Positions 35,293 through 43,205 of a stretch of DNA of 64,000 nt are shown here, one piece after another. The stretch lies in assembly GCA_937920515.1 (NCBI GenBank), contig CALEUG010000007.1, positions 1-64,000 on the forward strand. The letters are read 5' to 3'. The notes below the pieces were generated by a model that saw only the letters and a program-made list of their open reading frames with translations, had not been told where the DNA came from and did no database searches. Origin of the DNA: an uncultured bacterium (GTDB lineage Bacteria; Acidobacteriota; Aminicenantia; Aminicenantales; Saccharicenantaceae). Position 1 is the first letter of the stretch, and each line of letters starts with the position of its first letter. The translations under genes and the position numbers were made by a program.

Positions 35293-36210
35293 CTATTTGG
35301 CGGCTGCCAGCTTCTGGCCTAACTTTTCAAATTTCTTTAGAACCTTTGGCAGCAGGTCGTCAGGAACCCGGCTGAAACCGTAAAGGTAGCTTCCAGCCTG
35401 ACTGATCAGCACATGCTGCCCGTAGGCATTTTTCTGGTGGTACCAGGACCCTTCCCTGAGGAAAGGATTTTTTTCTCCGGCGTAAAAAGCCACCAGCTTC
35501 TGCAAGTGCGAGGTAGCCCCGGCCGGTGAACCGCAATCGATTATCAGGCCTTCGTATTCCGACCGCCCCTCGCGGTAGAGAACGAGGTAGCCCTGGCTCA
35601 GAAAATCAAATCCCATAAAATTCTTCTTTATGAATTTTTCCGAATTTTTGACCAGATTCTCGGGAGGGAACAACTTGAAAATTTCGGGCAGGCTGCCTTT
35701 ATCCTTGATCCTGGACTCGACCTCGCGGGCAAAAAGTTGCAAATAATCTGCGGTTTCTTCCCCACCGTTATAACATATCAACTTGAGGTAATAGCTGCCG
35801 GAAATAAAATTCAAAACCTCCTCTTCCAGGTAGCCGGCATTGCCGATATTCAGGTCGGGATTGTCCGGGTAGCGCTCGGAGCTGAAAATGCCGAAGGCGT
35901 TGAGGGGCAGGCCCATGTCATAAATTTCCAGGGTCAGGGTGGTTTCAGTTCCATCCTTCTGGTACTGGGCCACAAGCAGTTCTTTGAAATCATAGCTCAG
36001 GTAGGCTTCGGCCGCCCCGTTTATATACTCAAAAAGAGTTCCGGGTGAATAAAGCTGCGGCTCCTCCTGAAATTTCCAGCCCTCAACCAGAGGGAGCAAC
36101 GATTTCAGGTCAGAATCAGGGTCCAGGCTGCCGGCAGCTGCGGTCAAGACCAAAAAGATAAGGCCAAAATTCATTATGAGTAAAACAAACCGATTCCTTC
36201 TGGCTTTCAT
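35293..36210 (-). CDS. Exported DUF6599-type protein
   Basis: 305-residue secreted protein of unknown function. After a signal peptide (about 1-28) it has LLPLVEGWKFQEEPQLYSPGTLFEYINGAAEAYLSYDF, which I recognise as the opening of the DUF6599 family common in Acidobacteriota. The rest alternates strands and helices with no catalytic motif I can identify. GGAGGAG precedes the ATG. It heads a two-gene unit with the AI-2E permease. Confidence 0.72.
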   Translation of the reverse strand: MKARRNRFVLLIMNFGLIFLVLTAAAGSLDPDSDLKSLLPLVEGWKFQEEPQLYSPGTLFEYINGAAEAYLSYDFKELLVAQYQKDGTETTLTLEIYDMGLPLNAFGIFSSERYPDNPDLNIGNAGYLEEEVLNFISGSYYLKLICYNGGEETADYLQLFAREVESRIKDKGSLPEIFKLFPPENLVKNSEKFIKKNFMGFDFLSQGYLVLYREGRSEYEGLIIDCGSPAGATSHLQKLVAFYAGEKNPFLREGSWYHQKNAYGQHVLISQAGSYLYGFSRVPDDLLPKVLKKFEKLGQKLAAAK

Positions 36211-36322
36211 GATCTCCTCCGTGCGAGTTCAATATACCCAGTTTCGTGTTTAATTGCAACCACCGGCAGGTGCCTTCTATTGACAACGACAGGGCTAAGC
36301 ATCATCATAATTCTGACCGGAA

Positions 36323-37219
36323 ATGAGCAAAGCCAGAGTGGTCATTGTAACCAGCAGCCGCAATTTTTCTGATATCAACCGGCCTGACCCGGGGATTATC
36401 CTGACCATGCTGAAAAAAGGCCTGGAGGCCCTGAGCGGGGCGGCCCGGGCAGAAGAAGCTCTCAGAGAGTGGTTTCGGCCGGGAGAGACGGTCGGGCTGA
36501 AGGTCAACACCATCGGCCGGCGAGCCCTGAGCACCAGTCCGGAAACGGCCCTGACCCTGGGCCTGTGGCTGGGACAAACTGTAGGCCGGGAAGAAAACGT
36601 CATCATCTGGGACAGGACCGACGAGGAACTAAAAGAGGCCGGTTACAGGATTTCAACTTCCCCGGGCAGCCTGAAAATTTTCGGCACCAACAACCGCCGG
36701 GCCGGCTACCAGTCCGAACCGACCGCTCACCGCCACCTCGGAAGCCTTTTTTCCCGTATCCAGGCGGAATTGATCCAGGCCAGCATCAGCCTGGCCCTGC
36801 TCAAGGACCACGGCCTGGCCGGAGTGACAGCCGGCCTTAAAAACTATTTCGGGGCAATCCACAACCCGAATAAATACCATGATTCCAACTGCAATCCTTA
36901 TATCGCCGAGCTGTTCGAAACCGAACCCATTCGCCGCAAACACCGGCTGACCATCCTGGACGCCCTGAGAGTTCAGTACCACCGCGGTCCTGCCTATCAT
37001 CCACAATGGCTGGCGGCCAGCCGGAAGTTCATCTTCAGCCTGGACCCGGTTGCTGCTGATACCGTCGGCTGGAAGATTATAGAAGAGCTCCGGGCTAAAA
37101 AGGGATTGCCTTCTCTTAAAGAGGAAGGGCGCGCGCCGGGCTATCTTCTTACTGCAGAAAAACTCAACCTGGGCCAGGCCCGGCTGGAGAATATCGAGAT
37201 AATAGAAGAAGAGGTATAA
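36323..37219 (+). CDS. DUF362 family protein
   Basis: 298-residue protein with the DUF362 pattern: SKARVVIVTSSRNF at the start, WFRPGETVGLKVNTIG, then IIWDRTDEELKEAGY and LKDHGLAGVTAGLKNYFGAIHNP. DUF362 proteins are often linked to iron-sulfur clusters, but no CxxC cluster motif is present here. The ATG is preceded by CCGGAA, a weak site. It stands 15 bases before the AmrS-like gene, suggesting joint function. Confidence 0.85.
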   Translation: MSKARVVIVTSSRNFSDINRPDPGIILTMLKKGLEALSGAARAEEALREWFRPGETVGLKVNTIGRRALSTSPETALTLGLWLGQTVGREENVIIWDRTDEELKEAGYRISTSPGSLKIFGTNNRRAGYQSEPTAHRHLGSLFSRIQAELIQASISLALLKDHGLAGVTAGLKNYFGAIHNPNKYHDSNCNPYIAELFETEPIRRKHRLTILDALRVQYHRGPAYHPQWLAASRKFIFSLDPVAADTVGWKIIEELRAKKGLPSLKEEGRAPGYLLTAEKLNLGQARLENIEIIEEEV

Positions 37220-37234
37220 TAAGATTCAGGGAAA

Positions 37235-38362
37235 ATGGACCGCCGCGAATTTTTGAAATGTTCACTTTCAGGCTACAGCCTGTGCCTGCTGCCCGGCATT
37301 TCAGCCGCAGGGAATTTTTTCCCGGGGTCTCCGCAGATGGGAGCCAGGCTATCCCGGGTGGAAGCCAGATACTACCGCCAGCTCCCCGACCGGGAAATAA
37401 GGTGTGACCTCTGTCCCCGGTTCTGTCAGCTCGGGGACAGAGAAAGGGGTTTTTGCGGGGTCAGAGAAAACCAGGGAGGAAAATATTATACCCTGGTATA
37501 TGGCCAGGCGGCCAGCCTGAATGTCGACCCCATAGAAAAGAAACCATTTTTCCATTTTCTCCCTGGCTCCGAAACTTTTTCTCTGGCCACTGCCGGCTGC
37601 AACCTGAACTGCAGGTTCTGTCAGAACTGGGAAATTTCCCAGATGCGCCCGGAACAGGTCAAGAGCGTCAGCCTGCCACCCGAAGCGCTGGTAACTTCCT
37701 GCGAGCGGTATGATTGCCCGGTGATTGCCTATACCTACACCGAGCCGGTGGTCTTCTTTGAATACATGTATGACAGCAGCCTGCTGGCCAGAAAGAAGGG
37801 TATCAGGAACGTCGTGGTAACTGCCGGCTACATCAACCCCGAACCACTGGCCGACCTGCTCCGGGTGGTGGATGCGGTCAAGGTGGACCTCAAGGCTTTT
37901 AACCAGAATTTTTATAGCGAATACGTCAGGGGGGAGCTGCAACCGGTTCTCCAGGCCATCAAGCAGATTGCCCGCTCTGGGTCCTGGCTGGAAATAGTTT
38001 ACCTGGTCATCCCGACCCTTAACGACAACCCGACCGAAATTCGGGACATGTGCCGCTACCTGAAAAACGAAATCGGGCCGGATTTCCCTGTCCACTTTTC
38101 TCGCTTCCACCCGATGTACCTGATCAAGAACCTGCCGCCGACCCCGTTATCAACCCTGGAAAAGCTACGGGAGGTGGCCCTGGAGGAAGGCCTGCACTAC
38201 ATCTACGTGGGCAATGTTCCCGGTCATCCCGGCGAAAATACCTACTGCCCGAAGTGTGGTAAATTAATAATCGAACGATATGGCTACGTCATAAGAAAAA
38301 AGGAACTGAGCGGGAACAAATGCCGTTATTGCGGTCAGGTCATTGCCGGGGTCTGGAGCTGA
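37235..38362 (+). CDS. amrS: AmrS-like radical SAM protein with a Tat-type leader
   Basis: Radical SAM protein of the AmmeMemoRadiSam type, 375 residues. A twin-arginine motif (DRREFLK) and hydrophobic stretch open the protein. An N-terminal Cys cluster (CDLCPRFCQLGDRERGFCG) is followed by the radical SAM motif CNLNCRFC (CxxxCxxC). The C-terminus has a zinc-ribbon-like CPKCG and CRYCG. The usual partners (Memo, AMMECR1) are not in this window. Export of a SAM enzyme would be strange, so the leader may serve as a membrane anchor or be misread. Confidence 0.86.
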   Translation: MDRREFLKCSLSGYSLCLLPGISAAGNFFPGSPQMGARLSRVEARYYRQLPDREIRCDLCPRFCQLGDRERGFCGVRENQGGKYYTLVYGQAASLNVDPIEKKPFFHFLPGSETFSLATAGCNLNCRFCQNWEISQMRPEQVKSVSLPPEALVTSCERYDCPVIAYTYTEPVVFFEYMYDSSLLARKKGIRNVVVTAGYINPEPLADLLRVVDAVKVDLKAFNQNFYSEYVRGELQPVLQAIKQIARSGSWLEIVYLVIPTLNDNPTEIRDMCRYLKNEIGPDFPVHFSRFHPMYLIKNLPPTPLSTLEKLREVALEEGLHYIYVGNVPGHPGENTYCPKCGKLIIERYGYVIRKKELSGNKCRYCGQVIAGVWS

Positions 38363-40497
38363 AGACTTCCTTCTGGCCCTTTCTCCTGGGTTTTCTGGCC
38401 ACCTGCTTCCAGATTATTATCCTGAGAGAATTTGAAGTCCGTTTTCAGGGTAATGAACTCGTTTATGGGCTGGTCCTGGCCTTCTGGCTGCTGGGCGGGG
38501 GTCTGGGCAGCCTGCTGGCCGAGAAAAGATTCCAGGCAAAAATTTCGCCGGCCGCTTTCTACAGCGGTATAATAATCATCACGGCCGTCCTGCTGATTCT
38601 GCTCAGGCTGTCCAGGTTTTTCTTCGGCCTCCTGCCGGCCGAAATGACCGGGCCCGGTCCTCTCCTGCTGACCTCCTGGTTTATTTCCTTTGCTCTCAGC
38701 CTGCCGCTGGGGGTCCTGTTCGTCTTCAACGTTTTCTGGCAGCAGGGCCAGCTGGTAGCAGTCTACCAGCTGGAATCCCTGGGAGCGGCTGCCGGCGGGC
38801 TGCTGGTTTACCTGGTGTTAACCCCGCGCCTCTCCAGCTGGCAGGCAGCCGCCCTGATCATCCTGCTGGCGGCGCTGGCCGTCAGCCTGGTGTCCGGTTC
38901 CAGAAAAATGGCTGCCCCGTTCTTAATCTTTCTGGTCGCGGCCGGCCTGTGGTTCGGGGACCGCCTGACAGAAAGAATTTACTGGAAACCTCTGCAACTG
39001 GTTGAGGTCAGGGATTCTCCTTACGCCCGGCTCCAGGTGGTAAGGACCGGGGAACTGGTCTCGTTCTACACCAACAGCTCGCTGGCTTTTAATTTTCCCG
39101 ACCCGGCCTCAGCTGAGGAAGCCATTCACTTTGCCTTTCTGCAGAGACCGGAAGCGGTCAGGTTGCTCCTGGTCGGAGGCGGACTGAACGGAGCCCTGGC
39201 CCAGGCCCTGCAGTATCCCCGGGTCAGAGTGGATTACGTCGAGCTGGACCCGGCCCTGGTGAAACTGGCCATCCAGGTGCTGGACTCGTGGACAACCGGC
39301 CTCAATGACCCCCGGGTAACCATCCATCTTCAGGACGGAAGAAAATTTCTGCAGGCAACCGGCAACCGTTATGACCTTATCATCTGCAACCTGCCTGAAC
39401 CGGCCACGGCTCAGGTCAACCGGTTTTACACGGTGGAATTTTTCAGCCAGGTCCGGGAAAAGCTGTCTGAAAACGGGGTTTTCTCCTTTCTCCTCCCCTC
39501 TTCCGAAAGTTACCTTTCACCCCAGAGGACGTTGCTGCTGGCCTCCATTTACCATTCATTAAAAATAATTTTCCCCCACGTGGAAGTAATCCCCGGCGAT
39601 AATAACATAATGCTGGCTTCTGCCGGTCCTCTGGACATTTCCACCGAAAGCCTGCTCGAAAAGCTCAACCGCTATCAGCTTAAAACTGTCTTTTTCAGGC
39701 CTGAATTCCTCAGGAGCCGCCTCCACCCCATCAAGCGGGAATACCTGCGCTCCAGCCTGATGTCTGTCGGAAGGCCGCGCCTTAACTCAGACCGGCTTCC
39801 GGTTAGTTATTTCTACCAGACGCTGATCTGGAGCCAGCAATTCCACGGACCCCTCAGCCAGTGGCTGGGAAGACTGCAGCACCTGACCGTATTCTGGCTC
39901 TTCCACCTGCCGCTTCTCCTGTTTTTGCTGGTAATCCTGTTCCTGAGCCTCTTCAGGAAAAAAAGCGGAGCGATTTACCTGCTGCCGATTACCGTGATGG
40001 GTTTTACCACCATCGTGGCCGAAGTGGCCCTGATCCTGGCCTTTCAGAGCCGGCTGGGTCTGGTTTACAGCAAAATATCACTCCTGTTCACCACCTTCAT
40101 GGCCGGGCTTTTCCTGGGTTCCAGCCTGGCCAGGAGAATGTCAGCCTCTCTAAGCCCCCGGCACCTGGTTGCAGTCCAGGCAGGTTTCGTGGTTCTTCTG
40201 GCCCTGGCCGGCCTGGCCCCCGGGGCAGCCACCGAGCCTGTATTTTATGGCTTGCTCCTGGTGATGGGTTTTCTCGGGGGCTTTCTTTTTGTGGTCAGCA
40301 ATGTTATTTACCTCCAGAGCCGGATGAGGTATGGTTTGGGCTATTCTCTGGACTTATTCGGATCTTTTCTCGGGGCCCTGCTGGCCACCTCTGTCTTCAT
40401 ACCCCTGCTGGGGTTGGCACTGCTTTTCAGCTTCCTGCTTCTTGTCAATTCCTTCTGCCTGAGCTTCATTCTTCTCAGGCTCTATGCTCTCAAATAG
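38320..40497 (+). CDS. Membrane protein with a spermidine-synthase-like domain
   Basis: 725-residue fusion: about seven N-terminal membrane segments (to about 220), a central spermidine-synthase-like Rossmann domain (LLLVGGGLNGALAQALQYPRVRVDYVELDP; NLPEPATAQVNRFYTVEFF) and about seven C-terminal membrane segments (about 515-725). Similar MFS-flanked synthases are known, with unclear substrates. The ATG at 38320 overlaps the amrS-like gene by 43 bases and has only a weak ribosome site; a later start is possible. Confidence 0.82.
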   Translation: MPLLRSGHCRGLELKTSFWPFLLGFLATCFQIIILREFEVRFQGNELVYGLVLAFWLLGGGLGSLLAEKRFQAKISPAAFYSGIIIITAVLLILLRLSRFFFGLLPAEMTGPGPLLLTSWFISFALSLPLGVLFVFNVFWQQGQLVAVYQLESLGAAAGGLLVYLVLTPRLSSWQAAALIILLAALAVSLVSGSRKMAAPFLIFLVAAGLWFGDRLTERIYWKPLQLVEVRDSPYARLQVVRTGELVSFYTNSSLAFNFPDPASAEEAIHFAFLQRPEAVRLLLVGGGLNGALAQALQYPRVRVDYVELDPALVKLAIQVLDSWTTGLNDPRVTIHLQDGRKFLQATGNRYDLIICNLPEPATAQVNRFYTVEFFSQVREKLSENGVFSFLLPSSESYLSPQRTLLLASIYHSLKIIFPHVEVIPGDNNIMLASAGPLDISTESLLEKLNRYQLKTVFFRPEFLRSRLHPIKREYLRSSLMSVGRPRLNSDRLPVSYFYQTLIWSQQFHGPLSQWLGRLQHLTVFWLFHLPLLLFLLVILFLSLFRKKSGAIYLLPITVMGFTTIVAEVALILAFQSRLGLVYSKISLLFTTFMAGLFLGSSLARRMSASLSPRHLVAVQAGFVVLLALAGLAPGAATEPVFYGLLLVMGFLGGFLFVVSNVIYLQSRMRYGLGYSLDLFGSFLGALLATSVFIPLLGLALLFSFLLLVNSFCLSFILLRLYALK

Positions 40498-40519
40498 TTG
40501 CCCGTGCAACTTTCTCTTT
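40496..40519 (+). terminator. Hairpin at the stop codon of the spermidine-synthase-like gene
   Basis: AGTTGC / GCAACT with a CCGT loop, followed by TTCTCTTT. The stem has only six pairs and includes part of the stop codon. A TATAAT box for the next gene lies further along at 40534-40539. Confidence 0.35.
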
Positions 40520-40571
40520 GGGGCTGGCTTCTATATAATAAGTATTCCGATTTACGGGTAAAAAACGGTTT

Positions 40572-41567
40572 ATGAGAAAAATAAGACTGAAGCTACTCCC
40601 TGTCAGGCCAACTTTAAGGTGGCGCCGGATGGAACCGGGCGAATTCTGGCTTAAAGTCATCAGCCTGACCATAGCCATTCTGCTCCATGTCCTTCTGGTC
40701 CTCTACCTGAGACAGGCAAAAATAATCGTTAAAATACTGCCTTTTATAAAAGAAACCGATGTGATCATAGCCACTTACCCGGAAGTCGGTCCGCGCCCAT
40801 CACTGCCCGAGGTCATTAAAGAGCCACCTCTGGCTGAAGAGCAGGCTGGTGGTCAACCGGGAGGCCCCGGGCAGGCCGGGCCCGGGAGACCCGCCGGCCG
40901 GCCCGGGCCCGAAGCGGCCGGGGCCACCAGAGGTGCTTCTGAATCAGCCGGGACCGGCCAGCCTTCCATTCCCTTTGACCTCGAAGCCTACCTGGCTGCC
41001 GGACGAGGTGAGACCCGGACGGAGTCGGGAGTGAGAATCAACCTTTCCAGAATCAGACCGGTCTCCGGGAAATACCGTTTCAGTCTCAAACTTCCGGTCA
41101 GGCCGGAACCCGAAGCGGGAGAAGCCGGACAGGCTGCTCCTTCTCTTAAGAGCGATGTCCTGCAGTATGCTGCCCCCGGGGCCTACGAAAAGCCGGGCAG
41201 GGGTTTGCGCTTTACCGAGACCGGTCGAGCCCGTCCTGGAATACCGGGAACGGTAACTCCCCAGGCCGTTGCCGGTTACCGCTACAACATCAAACCCTGG
41301 GCGGAAAAGGTGGTGACCCTGGTTCAAGCCAGGTGGGTCCTGCCCCAGCTTTCGGCCATGCCCAGGAATAAAAATGTGGCCCTGATCCTGCTGGTTGACA
41401 GAGACGGTCAGCTGCAATCGCTGGAAATCGTCACTTCCACCACCAGCGAAATTCTGGACCAGGCTGCCCTGACCGCGGTCCGGCTCTGTGTTCCTTTTCC
41501 GCCCCTGCCCGAGGATTTCCCCGGAAAAAGTCTGGAGTTCTACCTGGTTTTCACCTACCATGACTGA
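40572..41567 (+). CDS. TonB-type energy transducer
   Basis: 331-residue protein with one N-terminal membrane segment (about 26-46, LKVISLTIAILLHVLLVLYL), a long periplasmic linker rich in Pro, Gly and Glu (about 70-150) and a C-terminal TonB domain (about 245-331: KVVTLVQARWVLPQL, then NVALILLVDRDGQLQSLEIV and AVRLCVPFPPLPEDF). No exbB or exbD or TonB-dependent receptor lies nearby. A TATAAT at 40534-40539 has no clear -35. It overlaps the next gene by eight bases. Confidence 0.87.
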   Translation: MRKIRLKLLPVRPTLRWRRMEPGEFWLKVISLTIAILLHVLLVLYLRQAKIIVKILPFIKETDVIIATYPEVGPRPSLPEVIKEPPLAEEQAGGQPGGPGQAGPGRPAGRPGPEAAGATRGASESAGTGQPSIPFDLEAYLAAGRGETRTESGVRINLSRIRPVSGKYRFSLKLPVRPEPEAGEAGQAAPSLKSDVLQYAAPGAYEKPGRGLRFTETGRARPGIPGTVTPQAVAGYRYNIKPWAEKVVTLVQARWVLPQLSAMPRNKNVALILLVDRDGQLQSLEIVTSTTSEILDQAALTAVRLCVPFPPLPEDFPGKSLEFYLVFTYHD

Positions 41568-42624
41568 GACCAAAAGGACCCCTGTTATTCTCCTGCTGAT
41601 GCTGGGCTTTTTCTGCCTGGCCGTTACCGCCCGGGCCGACTGGAAAGCGGAGATTAACGAGCTTTTGAAGAACCGGGAATACGAACCAGCCCTCAACCTG
41701 CTGGAAAGCACCCTGCCCGGACTGGAACAGGCCGAAAAGCAGGAAGCCCTGGCCCTGCTTCCCTTCCTTTACTTCAAGAATAACCTCCCCTCCGAAGAAA
41801 AAAGAGCCCTGATAGACTACTTTGAAGAATTTGGAGACTCTCAGCCCCTTCTGGCCTTCCTGGATTTCAGCGTTTTTAACCAGGCCCTTGAATACTGGGG
41901 CCGCTGGCGGGAGGATTTTCCCCTGGTAAGCAACCTGAATTTTCTTCTGCCGGCCTCTTCAGAAGACCGGTCAATTCCCGAGGTGCTGCGTCTCGGCTTC
42001 GACCTGTCGGCTGAGGCTTATTACAAGATTCAACTGGAAGGCAACCCGCTGGAGGGAGGACTCTGGACAAAAGGAGCTCATCTGATTCAGCTTCCCCTGC
42101 CGTTTTATTTTGACCAATCCTATTCCCTTAACCTCGATATCTTCCTGAAAACCAGGAGCATCACCATCAGGAAGAGGATCGTGCTGGAAATCGGAATAGA
42201 AAAAAGGAACCTGCAGAACCAGGAACTCCTGGTCCAGAGACAGGAGTCACCGCCCATCAAGAACGTCGAGGGAGAAGTGGCCTTTTACATCGGCGATACT
42301 CTTATTTACAAGGCCACCAAGTACCTGCAAAAACAAATTCCGGTCAGGGTTTATATACCCCCGCCCAACCCGCCCGGCACCAAACCCTACCTGGTCCCGG
42401 ATAAAGACCAGCCCTACTTCCGAGGTGTTTCCATTCTGGATGCCATTTCGGCCATCGCCGGAGCCATCAAGGACTGGAAAAAAAAGCCACCGGAAAAAGT
42501 GCCGGCCAGCTTTGTAAAAAGACCGGAAATCAATTTCGCCTTTACCAGCCTGGAGAAACAGGGCCTCCGGACTGAAGTGTCCATCAAGCTCCGACCGGTC
42601 AAGGCCGAACCGCTGTCATATTAA
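41560..42624 (+). CDS. Exported protein of unknown function coupled to tonB
   Basis: 354-residue secreted protein I do not recognise. The ATG at 41560 overlaps the tonB stop codon by eight bases and begins a signal peptide (TETKRTPVILLLMLGFFCLAVTARA, cut near residue 25). The frame is open upstream but inside tonB. A helical start (WKAEINELLKNREYEPALNLLE) hints at a TPR-like repeat. A Pro-rich segment (YIPPPNPPGTKPY) and a basic stretch (DWKKKPPEK) follow. Coupling to TonB suggests an envelope role. Confidence 0.7.
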   Translation: MTETKRTPVILLLMLGFFCLAVTARADWKAEINELLKNREYEPALNLLESTLPGLEQAEKQEALALLPFLYFKNNLPSEEKRALIDYFEEFGDSQPLLAFLDFSVFNQALEYWGRWREDFPLVSNLNFLLPASSEDRSIPEVLRLGFDLSAEAYYKIQLEGNPLEGGLWTKGAHLIQLPLPFYFDQSYSLNLDIFLKTRSITIRKRIVLEIGIEKRNLQNQELLVQRQESPPIKNVEGEVAFYIGDTLIYKATKYLQKQIPVRVYIPPPNPPGTKPYLVPDKDQPYFRGVSILDAISAIAGAIKDWKKKPPEKVPASFVKRPEINFAFTSLEKQGLRTEVSIKLRPVKAEPLSY

Positions 42625-42657
42625 CCTGCGGGGCTCGAGAGCCAGAATAAATATTTT

Positions 42658-42686
42658 TTGACAAATAACCTGATCTTGGTTAAAAA
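42658..42686 (+). promoter_or_regulatory. Promoter of the PilZ gene at 42730
   Basis: A perfect TTGACA, 17 bases, TAAAAA. The transcript start is near 42693, leaving about 37 bases with GGAGG before the ATG. A small GGCT-CGAG-AGCC hairpin lies upstream after the previous gene. Confidence 0.55.
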
Positions 42687-42729
42687 TATAAGCAACATGT
42701 CAGCCCTGGACTAAAAAGCGGAGGACAGC

Positions 42730-43182
42730 ATGAGCCCGGAAATTTACCCGGAAGAAAAGCGCCTCTGCCAGAGGTTCATGATTCCCGGCGCCACCGTCTC
42801 TTACCGCAAGGAAAGGTGGCTCGGTTCCAGGAAAGAATTTGACGAAGAATTCTGTCCCCTGCAGAACATCAGCCGTGGCGGTCTCAGCTTCAGCTGCCGC
42901 AGCTACCTGAAACCCGGCACCGCTTTAACCCTGCAGATTTCCATTCCCGGAGAAATGGTCCCTCTCACCCAGCTGGGAGAGGTCCGCTGGTCGGCCGGGC
43001 AGGAAAACGCTACCTACCCCTTCAAAGTTGGAGTCCAGTTTCATCCCTACGGCAATCAGAAAGGCCAGAACTATCCGGGCAACCTGGTCAAGATAATCGC
43101 CCTGGAGCACAAATTCGGAGAAATTAAGCAGAAAGGACAGGAAGAAGAATCTGAGGCCGATGAATACAAGATAGAAGGCTGA
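42730..43182 (+). CDS. PilZ domain protein with intact c-di-GMP motifs
   Basis: 150-residue single-domain PilZ protein. RxxxR (RLCQR) and NxSxxG (NISRGG) are both present, followed by LSFSCRSYLKPGTALTLQI and the GVQFHPY end strand. It should bind c-di-GMP. It has its own promoter and is convergent with glyS. It differs from the three PilZ-like genes at 21.6-23.9 kb and is more canonical. Which output it controls is unknown; no flagellar or pilus gene is adjacent. Confidence 0.87.
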   Translation: MSPEIYPEEKRLCQRFMIPGATVSYRKERWLGSRKEFDEEFCPLQNISRGGLSFSCRSYLKPGTALTLQISIPGEMVPLTQLGEVRWSAGQENATYPFKVGVQFHPYGNQKGQNYPGNLVKIIALEHKFGEIKQKGQEEESEADEYKIEG

Positions 43183-43205
43183 ATTTCCGGGCCGCCGTCA
43201 AGGAC

